From NCBI RefSeq assembly GCF_024171525.1, contig NZ_JALJZY010000003.1, forward strand, positions 132,479 through 196,478: a stretch of 64,000 bases of DNA. Reading direction: 5' to 3'. A model generated the notes under the pieces. It ran no database searches, had not been told where the DNA came from, and saw only the letters and a list, made by a program, of their open reading frames with translations. The position numbers and the translations under genes are program-made. This stretch comes from Neisseriaceae bacterium HSC-16F19 (GTDB taxonomy: Bacteria > Pseudomonadota > Gammaproteobacteria > Burkholderiales > Neisseriaceae). Position 1 is the stretch's first letter, and each line of letters opens with the position of its first letter. Shown piece after piece: positions 28,548 through 37,334 of this stretch.

Positions 28548-29912
28548 TTATGCGTCTACCAGTTTCTGCTTGTCTTTGGGCATCAGCAAGGCATACAGGA
28601 TGGCGGCCACAAAGAAGGTGATGGTGGCATACCAGTTGGTCCACACGCCGCCGATGTTCATCAGAATCACGCCGACAATGGCAGCGCCGAACCAGGCAAT
28701 CAGGCCGCTGCTGTCAAAGGCAGGCAGTTTGGCGCTGCGGATTTGCGGCACTTCGCCGAAAATCTGTACCCGGCGCGGATGCAGGATGTGGGTCAGTGCA
28801 ATCGCCACCCAGGCCACCACAAAAATGCCCTGATAGGCCAAAGCCTGCAACAGATAGGCAAATACGTCCACCAGCATCAGCAGGAATACCACCACGCCGA
28901 CCACAATCGCCCACACCATTTTGCTCCAGTTCAGATGCAGGGTGTCTTTGAAGAACGCCTGCATATTGGTAGTGGCGACAAAATAATTGGCGGTGTTGAT
29001 GCGGGTTTGGGTAATCCACACGAAAATCAGGCCGAAGATGCCCATCAGCTCGATGAGGCTGAAGGCAATGGTCACTTCCGACAACTCCTCGCCGTGCGGA
29101 ATAATACTCACCAGATAAATACCGGCCAGGCCGCTCAAGACAAAGGCCACCATATAGAAAGGCGCGCCGAAATTGATGAGCGTATGGTAGCGCACATCTT
29201 CTTTTTTGCCGAAACGCGCGTAGTCGAAGGCAAACATGGTCACCACCCACACGCCCATATAGTAGACGCACACATTCCACCAGCCCCAGGGTGTGGCGTT
29301 TTCCGCACCCATGGACAGCCAGTCGCTGCTGTAACCGTATTTGGAGGTGGCCAGCGCCACGGCGCCCAGCAGGCCCAAAATATAGAAGGGCAGGAGCACG
29401 CCGTTGAATTTGTCCAGCCAGTTTTGCACGCTGCCGAAGACCAAGGGCACACTGTAGAGCACCACAATCAGCGCCGCCACGGTATAGGAAATGCCCGGAT
29501 ACATATGGTTGAGCGCCACGGCAATCACCGCGCCTTCAAACACGGCGTAGTAAATGGCGGTGGCAAAGAAAATCAGCGTCGCCAGCGCCGCGCCTTTGGC
29601 GCCGAAGAGCACGCGCGAAAACAGGCCCACAGAGAGGCCGGTATTGATGGCGTAGCGGGTGAGAATGGCGGAAATAATGCTGTAGGCCACCACGGTGACC
29701 AACAGGCCGATAATGGCATTCATGGTGCCGTAGGCGCGCGCCATGGCAATGCCCACCACAATAAAAAATACCGCGCTGCACACCGCCCACCATGCCATGG
29801 TGAGCGAGCCTTTGCCGGCGCGGTCGTGTTCGCTGACAATCTCGGTGGATACGTCGGTGACGGCATCGTCGTCATGGACGTTGTTGTTTTGGGGCTGGAT
29901 TACGCCTGCCAT
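28548..29912 (-). CDS. NCS1-family nucleobase/hydantoin-type permease
   Basis: A 454-residue inner-membrane transporter with about twelve hydrophobic segments, of the cytosine/purine/allantoin/hydantoin permease family. Recognisable blocks are GTMNAIIGLLVTVVAYSI in the first helices and WITQTRINTANYFVAT in the second half. The polar N-terminus of about 40 residues is cytoplasmic. The ATG at 29912 has AAGGAGACAACC before it. It lies between pxpC and hyuB and probably imports the substrate of these enzymes; family membership suggests a ring compound with a ureide or amide. Confidence 0.88.
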   Translation of the reverse strand: MAGVIQPQNNNVHDDDAVTDVSTEIVSEHDRAGKGSLTMAWWAVCSAVFFIVVGIAMARAYGTMNAIIGLLVTVVAYSIISAILTRYAINTGLSVGLFSRVLFGAKGAALATLIFFATAIYYAVFEGAVIAVALNHMYPGISYTVAALIVVLYSVPLVFGSVQNWLDKFNGVLLPFYILGLLGAVALATSKYGYSSDWLSMGAENATPWGWWNVCVYYMGVWVVTMFAFDYARFGKKEDVRYHTLINFGAPFYMVAFVLSGLAGIYLVSIIPHGEELSEVTIAFSLIELMGIFGLIFVWITQTRINTANYFVATTNMQAFFKDTLHLNWSKMVWAIVVGVVVFLLMLVDVFAYLLQALAYQGIFVVAWVAIALTHILHPRRVQIFGEVPQIRSAKLPAFDSSGLIAWFGAAIVGVILMNIGGVWTNWYATITFFVAAILYALLMPKDKQKLVDA

Positions 29913-30088
29913 GGTTGTCTCCTTTGTTGAAGCTGTATTGAATGCTTGTTGGTATTTTTCGGGCGGGCTGCACCGCCTTCTGGGTGAAAATATAGTCGCG
30001 ATATACACGGCAAACTGGTTCTTCCGTGTACTAAGTTTGTTGCTGAGTGCACACTTGTGTTGCGGCGCAATATTGATATGGCTGCCAT

Positions 30089-30112
30089 AAAAAAGCGGGC
30101 CTCAGCCCGCTT
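30089..30112 (-). terminator. Rho-independent terminator after pxpC
   Basis: Read on the minus strand, AAGCGGGC-TGAG-GCCCGCTT is followed by six T residues. It lies 18 bases beyond the pxpC stop and ends the pxp transcript before the permease gene. Confidence 0.85.
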
Positions 30113-30129
30113 GGAAAGATACATTGGCA

Positions 30130-31107
30130 TCAGCCGCCGAAAAACGCCCGCAAATCGTGCAGCCGCTGTTGGTAGGCGCGGCGGGCGGCCAGGGCCGTGT
30201 CCATGTCCACCGGCACAAAACGGGCACTGTAATTGGGCTGCATTTGGCCGATCAAATCCATATCGGCGCTGATGACCGTGGCAATCATGGCATAGCCGCC
30301 GCCGGAAACGGCATCGCGGTGCAGGATAATCGGCTCTACGCCGCTGGGCACTTGGATGGAACCGATGGGATAGGGCGCATCAACGATATTGGACGGGTCG
30401 GAACCGGCACCAAACGGCGGCTGGCGCTCTTGGAAAGCAAGCGGGCGGCCGCCTTTGTAGCGGTAGCCGATGCGGTCGGCTTCGGAGGCCACTTTCCAGG
30501 TGTCGGCATAAAAGCTTTCCCGGCCCTCAGTGCTCAAGCGGTGGTCGTAGAGGCCGGGCATCACGCGGATGTCGCAGCTTTTGGCCAAGGTTTGCCTGAG
30601 TTCGGCGGGCAAGGCCTTGCCCGGTGCGGCAGCGGGGGCGCCCAGCGGCAAGACATCGCCGGCATCCAGTTTTTTGCCGTTGAGGCCGCCGATGGCACCC
30701 AAGCTGTAATAGGAGCGGCTGCCCAAGACTTCGGGCACGTCTATGCCGCCGTTAACGGCGATATAGGCGCGTGCGCCCAAGCTCATAAAATCAAAACTCA
30801 CCGTGCTGCCGGCGGCCACGGCCAACGGGGTGTGGGTGTCCTGTTTTTCGCCGTTGATGATGGGGCGCATTTCGGCACCGGCCACGGCGATGACGGCATC
30901 GCATTCAAATTGCAATACCGGGCCCATCAGCGAGCATTCCAGCACGGCGGCGGTTTCGTCGTTGCCCACCAAGAGATTGGCGGCGCGGAAGGAGTATTGG
31001 TCCATGGCGCCGGAAGGCGGAATGCCGAGATGGTAATAGCCTTGGCGGCCTTGGTCCTGAATGGAGGTGGCGAGGCCGGGTTTGACGATGGTGATGCGGC
31101 GGCTCAT
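30130..31107 (-). CDS. pxpC: 5-oxoprolinase subunit C (KipA/PxpC family)
   Basis: A 325-residue protein of the biotin-dependent carboxyltransferase-like family (AHS2). The N-terminus IVKPGLATSIQDQGRQGY and the GGYAMIATVISADM segment near the C-terminus are characteristic. In PxpABC it acts with PxpB and PxpA in ATP-dependent opening of 5-oxoproline to glutamate. It overlaps pxpB by four bases (ATGA), so the two are translationally coupled. Confidence 0.93.
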   Translation of the reverse strand: MSRRITIVKPGLATSIQDQGRQGYYHLGIPPSGAMDQYSFRAANLLVGNDETAAVLECSLMGPVLQFECDAVIAVAGAEMRPIINGEKQDTHTPLAVAAGSTVSFDFMSLGARAYIAVNGGIDVPEVLGSRSYYSLGAIGGLNGKKLDAGDVLPLGAPAAAPGKALPAELRQTLAKSCDIRVMPGLYDHRLSTEGRESFYADTWKVASEADRIGYRYKGGRPLAFQERQPPFGAGSDPSNIVDAPYPIGSIQVPSGVEPIILHRDAVSGGGYAMIATVISADMDLIGQMQPNYSARFVPVDMDTALAARRAYQQRLHDLRAFFGG

Positions 31108-31973
31108 GCGGTTTCTCCCAATAAACGGCGGTTGTAGGCATCCGGGTCTTGCAGGAATTCGTCCAAATCAAAGCTGACCGGGCGGATGGCGAGGCTGAAG
31201 CTGCCGTCGGCCACGGCGGCGAGGTCGCGGTCGTATTCGGCACGGCTTTGCGGCTTGAAGCGCACGATGTCGCCGGGGCGGAACAGTACCATGCTGTCTT
31301 TCAGGTAGCTTTCCTGTTGTTCGGGATTGAAAATCGGTGCCGGGGTCACGCCGAACATCTGGTAGCCGCCGGCGCCGCGCACCGAATAAATGCAGGCAAA
31401 GCAGCCGCCGTGGCCGATGGTGAGTTTGGGGGTGTCGGTGCGCGGACGCAGGTATTTGGGCACTTCGATTTGGCGTTCGCGCTCCACCATTTGGAACATA
31501 AACGGCAGTCCGGCCACAAAGCCCACCATGGACACAAACCAGGGCGAGCCGCTGTGGGCGGCGATAAAGGCATCGATGTCGGCATAGCCGTTGATACGCG
31601 CGGCGTATTCGAGGTCGGTGGCGTTGGGGTCTTGATGGCGCTCGCGGAAACGGGCGCCGGTTTCATTGGTCCACGGGTCGTTGTAGAGCACCGGAATCTC
31701 GATCAGGCGTGTGTCCATGCGCATGGCCGTCTCGGCCAGATCCCGTTCATAGCCCTGCAACAGCGCCAGCAAGTCATCGGGGGCGATGATGTCGGGGTTG
31801 AAACGGATTTGGTAAGAGGCATTGGCCGGGCAGATTTCGGTGATGCCGTCGATACCGGCATCGGCCAGGCGGCGGGTAATGGCCATGCCCTTGAAAAACG
31901 ATTGCAGGGACATGGCTTCGCTGATTTCCACAAACAGGAATTCATCGCCGCCAAAGGTGTAGCGCAAACTCAT
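31104..31973 (-). CDS. pxpB: 5-oxoprolinase subunit B (KipI/PxpB family)
   Basis: A 289-residue AHS1-domain protein. MVGFVAGLPFMFQM and the glycine-rich GHGGCFACIYSVRGAGGYQM region are the conserved core. It forms a complex with PxpC. An AAGGAG-type ribosome site precedes the ATG. A 575-base repeat-rich gap now separates it from the biotin carboxylase gene upstream, which may affect cotranscription. Confidence 0.93.
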   Translation of the reverse strand: MSLRYTFGGDEFLFVEISEAMSLQSFFKGMAITRRLADAGIDGITEICPANASYQIRFNPDIIAPDDLLALLQGYERDLAETAMRMDTRLIEIPVLYNDPWTNETGARFRERHQDPNATDLEYAARINGYADIDAFIAAHSGSPWFVSMVGFVAGLPFMFQMVERERQIEVPKYLRPRTDTPKLTIGHGGCFACIYSVRGAGGYQMFGVTPAPIFNPEQQESYLKDSMVLFRPGDIVRFKPQSRAEYDRDLAAVADGSFSLAIRPVSFDLDEFLQDPDAYNRRLLGETA

Positions 31974-32038
31974 GGTGTCTCCTTTGTTGGGAAAAGGGGG
32001 GATGGGTTTTCAGGCAGCCTGGGAGCCTAACTGCCCTC

Positions 32039-32537
32039 ATTCCCGCGAATGCGGGAATCTATTCATCCGTTTATGAAACCATTGTTTTAATGAGTGGTTT
32101 CTTAAGTTTTTACATGGATTCCCGCTTTCGCGCACTGCTGTCCGGGGAAAATCTCCGGATGACATCCGGCAGCGTAAACAGTGCCAGTAGCCTGTCCCTT
32201 CTCCCGCCTGGCGGGGGAAGGTTAGGATGGGGGTGGCAGTCAAAAGCATCAGTAATATTGATGACTTAAGCCCATAGTGCCACCCGCCCCCTAGCCCCCG
32301 CCCGCCAGCGGGCGGGGGGATTCGGTTACTGCTTGTTCGTTAGTTTTCAGGTAGCCTTTTTCGAGTTACCAACAGGCTAAAAACTTTGAAACAAAAGCCA
32401 GATAAGCCTTTCAAGGTTGTCTGAAAAACTTTCTCCGGGCAGCAGTGCGCGTTCGCGGGAATGACGGCAGTTAAGGTTTTAGGCTGCCTGCGTAGCGCAG
32501 CGGAGTTGCGAAGCTCAAGCGGTTTTGCAAAGGTCTC
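32039..32537. repeat. Mosaic repeat block between biotin carboxylase and pxpB genes
   Basis: It begins with a dRS3-type palindrome ATTCCCGCGAATGCGGGAAT (32039-32058) and ends with GTTTTGCAAAGGTCTC (32522-32537), the right terminus of the mosaic family. The 315-bp element at 32133-32447 is inserted in its second palindrome. The gap 31974-32548 holds no gene. Confidence 0.75.
32133..32447. mobile_element. 315-bp MITE-like element, second copy
   Basis: It starts CACTGCTGTCCGGGG and ends CTCCGGGCAGCAGTG, and has exactly the length of the copy at 211-525. The flanks CGCTTTCGCG (32123-32132) and CGCGTTCGCG (32448-32457) differ at one base, consistent with a 10-bp duplication of a dRS3 core. Interior sequence is clearly related to the first copy. 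Confidence 0.72.
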
Positions 32538-32548
32538 GGCCTGGTAGC

Positions 32549-33907
32549 TTATTCCGCCTTCAGTTGCTCCAACCAGCCTTCCAGCCAGCCGGTGTGGTAT
32601 TGCGCCTCTTGTACGGCGGTGTCGTCCACCAGTGCCAAATGCAGGGGCAGGGTGGTTTTGAGGCCGCCGATTTCGGTTTCCTGCAAGGCGCGGCGCAGGC
32701 GGCGCAGTACGGCGGCGCGGTCTTGGTCCCAGACGATGATTTTGGCCAGCATGGAATCGTAAAACGGCGGCACGCTGTAACCCGGATACAGCATGGAATC
32801 AATGCGCACCCCCGGCCCGGCCGGCCATTGCAGCTGCTCGATTTGGCCGATATTGGGCATAAACTGTTGGAAGGGGTCTTCGGCATTGATGCGGCACTCG
32901 ATGGCGGCACCGTGCAGGCGGATGTCGTCCTGATGCAAGGACAAGGGGGCGCCTGCGGCCACGGCCAACATTTCGCGCACCAAATCCACGCCGGTCACCA
33001 TTTCGGTAATCGGGTGTTCCACCTGAATGCGGGTATTCATCTCGATAAAATAAAATTCGCCGCTGGTGTCGTCATACAGATATTCCAGCGTACCGGCACC
33101 GCGGTAATGCACCGCTTCGGCCAGGGCCACGGCGGAGGCGCACAGCGCTTGGCGGGTGGCTGCGTCCAAAACCGGCGAGGGCGCTTCTTCAAACACTTTT
33201 TGGCGGCGGCGCTGCAAAGAGCATTCGCGCTCAAAGCAATGCACCGCGCGCGTGCCGTCGCCGATAATCTGTACTTCGATATGGCGCGCCCGCGCAATAA
33301 AGCGTTCCAGGTACATGCCGTCGTCGCCAAAGGCGCCCAAACCTTCGCGCTGGGCTGCCTGAAAAGCGGCGGCAAAGTCGGCGGCGTTTTCCACCACGCG
33401 GATGCCTTTACCGCCGCCACCGGCAGCGGCTTTGATCATCAGCGGAAAACCGATGTGTTCGGCAGCGGCTGCGGCTGTTTCGGCATCGCGCAACACGCCG
33501 TCGCTGCCGGGCACCACCGGCACCCCGGCGGCTTGGGCGGTGGCACGGGCTTGGGCCTTGTCGCCCATTTGCTCGATGGTGGCGGCGTCGGGGCCGACAA
33601 AAATCAAGCCGGCCTCGGTGACGGCGCGGGCAAAGGCGGCGTTTTCGGCCAGAAAGCCGTAGCCCGGATGAATCGCATCGGCGCGGGTATCGGCGGCGGC
33701 CTGCAATACGGCGGCCTGGTTCAAATAGCTTTTGGCCGCCTGCGCCGGGCCGATTTCCACCGCCTCATCGGCCAGACGCACCGCCAGGCTGGTTTTGTCG
33801 GCACTGCTGTGGGCGGCAATGGTGTGGATGCCCAGCTCGCGGGCGGCGCGGATAATGCGCACTGCGATTTCACCGCGGTTGGCAATCAGCAAACGTTGAA
33901 TGGCCAT
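32549..33907 (-). CDS. Biotin carboxylase, AccC-like, of the pxp island
   Basis: A 452-residue ATP-grasp protein with the biotin carboxylase start RLLIANRGEIAVRIIRAARE, the glycine loop GGGGKGIR and the motif ECSLQRRRQK, where acetyl-CoA carboxylase has DCSVQRRHQK. The substrate-side EMNTRIQVEHPITEMVTG is intact. It would carboxylate the biotin of the small carrier encoded next to it, three bases away. Clustering with pxpA, pxpB and pxpC suggests a role with these proteins rather than in fatty-acid synthesis. Confidence 0.9.
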   Translation of the reverse strand: MAIQRLLIANRGEIAVRIIRAARELGIHTIAAHSSADKTSLAVRLADEAVEIGPAQAAKSYLNQAAVLQAAADTRADAIHPGYGFLAENAAFARAVTEAGLIFVGPDAATIEQMGDKAQARATAQAAGVPVVPGSDGVLRDAETAAAAAEHIGFPLMIKAAAGGGGKGIRVVENAADFAAAFQAAQREGLGAFGDDGMYLERFIARARHIEVQIIGDGTRAVHCFERECSLQRRRQKVFEEAPSPVLDAATRQALCASAVALAEAVHYRGAGTLEYLYDDTSGEFYFIEMNTRIQVEHPITEMVTGVDLVREMLAVAAGAPLSLHQDDIRLHGAAIECRINAEDPFQQFMPNIGQIEQLQWPAGPGVRIDSMLYPGYSVPPFYDSMLAKIIVWDQDRAAVLRRLRRALQETEIGGLKTTLPLHLALVDDTAVQEAQYHTGWLEGWLEQLKAE

Positions 33908-33910
33908 GGC

Positions 33911-34153
33911 TTATCCTTCCACCACAGCCACCACCTGGCCGGGCTCGACCGCATCGCCGTCTTCGATATGAAAAGCGACCACGGTGCCGCCGACATCGGC
34001 GGTCAGCTCGGTGTATTGCTTCATCACTTCCACCAGACCAATCACGGCACCGGCGGCAATGGTGTCGCCCACTTCGGCAAACGGCGGCGCATCGGGCGAG
34101 GGTTTGCGGTAGAAAGTACCGGGCAGGGGGCTGAGGATTTCGGTGGTGGCCAT
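33911..34153 (-). CDS. Short biotin carboxyl carrier protein
   Basis: At 80 residues this is only the biotinyl domain, much shorter than fatty-acid AccB (about 150). The biotinylation motif is VEVMKQ with Lys45, where AccB has EAMKM. The N-terminus SPLPGTFYRKPSPDAPPF is the usual beta-hammerhead start. It lies between pxpA and the carboxylase gene and ends three bases before the latter. Confidence 0.9.
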   Translation of the reverse strand: MATTEILSPLPGTFYRKPSPDAPPFAEVGDTIAAGAVIGLVEVMKQYTELTADVGGTVVAFHIEDGDAVEPGQVVAVVEG

Positions 34154-34203
34154 GGCAGACTCCTTATATATGTAGACGTTGGGGAATAATAGACAGATGG
34201 TTT

Positions 34204-34977
34204 TCAGGCAGCCTCAAAGCGGTTGGCGATGGAGATACCTTCATGTGTCAGCGCTTGGCGGGTGGCCTGTATCAGACCCAGGGCGCCGGGGGTGTCACTG
34301 TGGATGCATACCGACTCGAATTCGATGTCCAGCCAGTCGCCTTCCACGGTTTTGACGCGACCGTTGACGCAGGCTTCCAGCACCTTGTCGGCCACCGCTT
34401 GGGCATCGAGAGTGCCGATATTGCGGGTAAAGACGATGCTGCCGCTGTTGTCGTAATGGCGGTCGCCGTAAAACTCGCGCACGGTGCGCAAACCGGCTTT
34501 TTGCGCCACGCGGTAGGTGGCGGAGATGTCCATGCAGAACAAATACAGGTTCGGATTGAGTTTTTGTACCGCTTCGATGAATTGTTCCGACAGGTTTTCA
34601 TCCGCAGCCAGCGTCATATACAGCGCGCCGTGCGGTTTCACATGCTGCATGGGCACGTCGTGCAATTGCGCAAAGGCCGAGAGCGCACCCATTTGGTAAA
34701 TCATGTCGTTGATGAGTTCGCTGTCGGCGGCGAGGATGCGGCGGCGGCCGAAGCCGACCAGGTCGCGATAGCCCGGATGGGTGCCGATGCCGACACCGTG
34801 CTGCTTGGCCATGGCCACGGTGTGCGCCATGATGGAGGGATCGCCGGCATGGAAACCGGCGGCGATGTTGGCCGAAGAAATCAGCGGCATAATGGCGTCG
34901 TCCACGCCGTCACCGGCGCGCCAGATGCCGAAGCCTTCGCCCATATCCGAATTGAGGTCTATCTGTGTTTTACGCAT
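34204..34977 (-). CDS. pxpA: 5-oxoprolinase subunit A (LamB/YcsF family)
   Basis: A 257-residue protein with the family start [12 protein letters not shown] and the [15 protein letters not shown] and KPHGALY blocks, which hold metal-binding Asp and His residues. PxpA supplies the amidohydrolase-like part of PxpABC. It is the first gene of the minus-strand unit; a LysR-box palindrome lies about 80 bases upstream. The 3' end overlaps an uptake sequence. Confidence 0.93.
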   Translation of the reverse strand: MRKTQIDLNSDMGEGFGIWRAGDGVDDAIMPLISSANIAAGFHAGDPSIMAHTVAMAKQHGVGIGTHPGYRDLVGFGRRRILAADSELINDMIYQMGALSAFAQLHDVPMQHVKPHGALYMTLAADENLSEQFIEAVQKLNPNLYLFCMDISATYRVAQKAGLRTVREFYGDRHYDNSGSIVFTRNIGTLDAQAVADKVLEACVNGRVKTVEGDWLDIEFESVCIHSDTPGALGLIQATRQALTHEGISIANRFEAA

Positions 34978-35054
34978 CGCGGCCGTCCTTTTTCTGCGGG
35001 AGACAAAACGGCTTTAATGTAGAGTAAAAACCTGCAGCCAAAAAGTTTTATTTT

Positions 35055-35082
35055 TTGATGCAGGAGTATCAAAAAAATTGAT
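35055..35082. promoter_or_regulatory. Putative LysR-type operator in pxpA upstream region
   Basis: TTGAT (35055-35059) and ATCAA (35068-35072) form a palindrome with an eight-base spacer, fitting the T-N11-A box of LysR regulators, and a third half-site TTGAT follows at 35078-35082. It is 78-105 bases before the pxpA start, in the region between pxpA and a divergent LysR gene. The link to that regulator is inferred. Confidence 0.5.
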
Positions 35083-35091
35083 ATGCTGTGG

Positions 35092-35175
35092 CAGGAATCA
35101 GGAATCAGGAATCAGGAATCAGGAATCAGGAATCAGGAATCAGGAATCAGGAATCAGGAATCAGGAATCAGGAAT
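35092..35175. repeat. Tandem heptamer repeat, 12 copies of CAGGAAT
   Basis: Twelve perfect units of CAGGAAT span 84 bases. The array starts ten bases after the putative LysR operator and is non-coding. Degenerate inverted units (ATTCCTG) occur at about 35459-35482, near the LysR gene. Perfect identity of the units suggests recent slippage and variable copy number. Confidence 0.9.
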
Positions 35176-35190
35176 GGTGCATCGGTGCCG

Positions 35191-35420
35191 TCATTCTGCG
35201 CGTAGCGTAGCGCAGTCGCAGAATCTGTTTGGGGTTTCAGGTAGCTTGAATTAGAGTAAGTCTGTTACCTGATGGTAAATCAGCAAACACTCCCAGCAGG
35301 CGGGTTCGCTTTATAAGGCACATTATCTTTATCAAGATCCTGCGACTTGCGCGCAGGATGACAGTGGGTCGTCATTCTGCGCGTAGCGCAGCGCAGTTGC
35401 AGAATCTGTTTGGCGTTTCA
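35191..35420. repeat. Two copies of a GTCATTCTGCGCGTAGCG repeat around spacer
   Basis: GTCATTCTGCGCGTAGCG followed by a CGCAGAATCTGTTTGG-type arm occurs at about 35191-35236 and again at about 35369-35415. Between them lies GATCCTGCGACTTGCGCGCAG, a relative of the units at 12005-12080 and 57445-57518. With the heptamer array it fills the 529-base gap 34978-35506. No gene is seen here. Confidence 0.65.
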
Positions 35421-35506
35421 GGCAGCCTGAATCAAAGCAAGCCCATTTCCTGATACCCGATTCCTGACGGCTGATTCCTGAAACCCGTACACAACAAAGG
35501 CACAAC

Positions 35507-36403
35507 ATGGGACAACTGGATTTTTCCACCCGCCATCTGCGTTATTTTGTCTGCACCGCCGAATTGGGGCAGGTGTCGCAGGCGGCGCAGGAGTTGAACA
35601 TTACCCAGTCGGCGGTGACGGCGGCAATTAAAGAATTGGAAAGCCGTTTGCAGACGCGGCTGTTTGACCGGCGCCCCGGCGGCATGGTGCTCACCGACAG
35701 CGGGCGCGAATTTCTCAATCATTGCTACCAGATACTCAACAGCGTGGCCGCCTGCCGCGGTCTCAACCAGATTCAGGAAACCGCCGGAGTGTTGCGGGTG
35801 GCTGCCACCTATACGGTATTGGGCTATTTCTTGCCCTTTCATTTGCAGCGTTTGCGCCAGCTTTATCCGCATCTGCATATTCAGTTGCGCGAATTGGCGC
35901 GGGTGGATATTGAAGCCGGTTTGCTGGCCGGGGATTTGGATGTGGCGGTATTGCTGAGTTCCAATGTACACAATGCCGATTTGGCGGTGCATTCTTTCCT
36001 CGATTCCAAGCGCCATTTGTGGGTGGGTGCCGGACACCGCCTGTTGCAGCAGGCGCAAGTAGATTTTGCCGATTTGCTCGACGAACCCTACATCATGCTC
36101 GATGTCGACGAGTCGGCGGCCACCACGCTGGCTTATTGGCAGCAGGCCGGTGCGCGCCCGCGGGTGGTGCTGCAAACCAGTTCGGTGGAAGCGGTGCGCA
36201 GCATGGTCGGCAACGGCAGCGGTATCAGCATTCTGTCGGACACGGTTTACCGCCCCTGGTCTCTGGAAGGGCAGAAAATCCACAAAATCACCTTGAACAG
36301 CCCGGTGCCGGACATGAGCCTGGGCGTGGCCTGGCGTGCCGATGTGCCGCTGACACCGGTGCAGCAGCTGTTTTGCGATTACTTTATCCGGCGCCTGGGC
36401 TAA
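35507..36403 (+). CDS. LysR-family transcriptional regulator of the island
   Basis: A 298-residue LysR protein with the N-terminal helix-turn-helix (QAAQELNITQSAVTAAIKEL, about residues 25-45) and a complete substrate-binding domain. It lacks the OxyR cysteine pair. It is divergent from pxpA and shares a 529-base upstream region with it, so it is the likely regulator of the island. Its stop codon is the first base of a 103-bp MITE. Confidence 0.9.
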   Translation: MGQLDFSTRHLRYFVCTAELGQVSQAAQELNITQSAVTAAIKELESRLQTRLFDRRPGGMVLTDSGREFLNHCYQILNSVAACRGLNQIQETAGVLRVAATYTVLGYFLPFHLQRLRQLYPHLHIQLRELARVDIEAGLLAGDLDVAVLLSSNVHNADLAVHSFLDSKRHLWVGAGHRLLQQAQVDFADLLDEPYIMLDVDESAATTLAYWQQAGARPRVVLQTSSVEAVRSMVGNGSGISILSDTVYRPWSLEGQKIHKITLNSPVPDMSLGVAWRADVPLTPVQQLFCDYFIRRLG

Positions 36404-36505
36404 TACCAATCCAAAAAAATAATCTAACTTCGTTGTCTCGCCTTGCCGTACGTGTGTACTGTCTTCGGCTCGCCGCCTTGTTATCTTAATTTTTTGAATT
36501 GGTAT
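36403..36505. mobile_element. ATACCAAT-ended MITE, copy 2
   Basis: 103 bp, from ATACCAATCCAAAAAAATAA to TTTTTTGAATTGGTAT, nearly identical to the copy at 2424-2521. The first base is the last base of the LysR stop codon. It marks the boundary between the catabolic island and the ribosomal operons. Confidence 0.72.
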
Positions 36506-36571
36506 AAGGTGTAGCTGCCGGCGGTGGCGTGTGTTTTTGCAACGCTTGTCGGCGCTTTTTCTTTTAAATAC

Positions 36572-36601
36572 TTGATAACCGTTTGAAAGACATGCTAGCA
36601 T
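36572..36601 (+). promoter_or_regulatory. Putative promoter of the rplC operon
   Basis: TTGATA (36572-36577) and an extended -10 TGCTAGCAT (TAGCAT at 36596-36601) are separated by 18 bases. It lies about 90 bases before rplC. It would drive the ribosomal genes here, since rpsJ is not upstream. Confidence 0.5.
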
Positions 36602-36689
36602 CGCGGTCTTGTCGTTTTTTTGCGGCAAGGTTTCTTTTTTGTGCGAGGCCGATCAATCGTAATTGGCCCCTTTTTATAAGGAAATAATC

Positions 36690-37334
36690 ATGACTTTAGG
36701 TCTGGTTGGGCGCAAAGTAGGCATGACCCGCGTGTTTAACGAACAGGGTGCAACTGTTCCGGTAACCGTGTTGGATATGTCTGCCAACCGCGTCACTCAA
36801 GTAAAATCCGAAGATACCGACGGCTACAGCGCCGTACAGGTTACCTTCGGTCAGAAAAAAGCCAATCGTGTCAACAAGGCTGAAGCAGGCCACTTTGCCA
36901 AAGCCGGTGTCGAAGCCGGTCGCGGTCTGGTTGAGTTTGCTGTTTCTGCGGACAAGCTGGCGGATCTGAAAGCAGGCGACGAAATCACCGTGGCCATGTT
37001 TGAAGTCGGTCAGTTGGTGGATGTCACCGGCACCACCAAAGGTAAAGGTTTCTCCGGTACCATCAAACGTCACAACTTCGGTTCCCAACGTACTTCCCAC
37101 GGTAACTCCCGTTCGCATCGTGTGCCCGGTTCCATCGGTATGGCACAAGATCCGGGCCGCGTGTTCCCGGGCAAACGTATGGCCGGCCAATACGGCAACA
37201 CCAAAGCCACCGTACAACACCTGGAAATCGTGCGTGTGGACGCCGAGCGCCAGCTGTTGCTGGTTAAAGGCGCCGTTCCCGGTGCGGTTAACAGCGATGT
37301 TATCGTGCGTCACAGCGTGAAAGTAGGTGCGTAA
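36690..37334 (+). CDS. rplC: 50S ribosomal protein L3
   Basis: A 214-residue L3 starting [16 protein letters not shown], with the central loop [17 protein letters not shown] and the segment [19 protein letters not shown] that reaches the peptidyl transferase centre and carries the methylated glutamine in other bacteria. AAGGAAATAATC precedes the ATG. The normal upstream gene rpsJ is absent. The stop overlaps the rplD start (TAATG). Confidence 0.98.
   Translation: MTLGLVGRKVGMTRVFNEQGATVPVTVLDMSANRVTQVKSEDTDGYSAVQVTFGQKKANRVNKAEAGHFAKAGVEAGRGLVEFAVSADKLADLKAGDEITVAMFEVGQLVDVTGTTKGKGFSGTIKRHNFGSQRTSHGNSRSHRVPGSIGMAQDPGRVFPGKRMAGQYGNTKATVQHLEIVRVDAERQLLLVKGAVPGAVNSDVIVRHSVKVGA

Noticed and set aside
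33907..33911. Assignment of the carrier and carboxylase genes as the fatty-acid accB-accC pair
   Set aside because: The carrier is only 80 residues, has VMK instead of AMK, and both genes are embedded between pxpA and pxpB, so a separate role is more likely.
35092..35175. CRISPR-like array
   Set aside because: The units are seven bases long with no spacers, so it is a simple tandem repeat.
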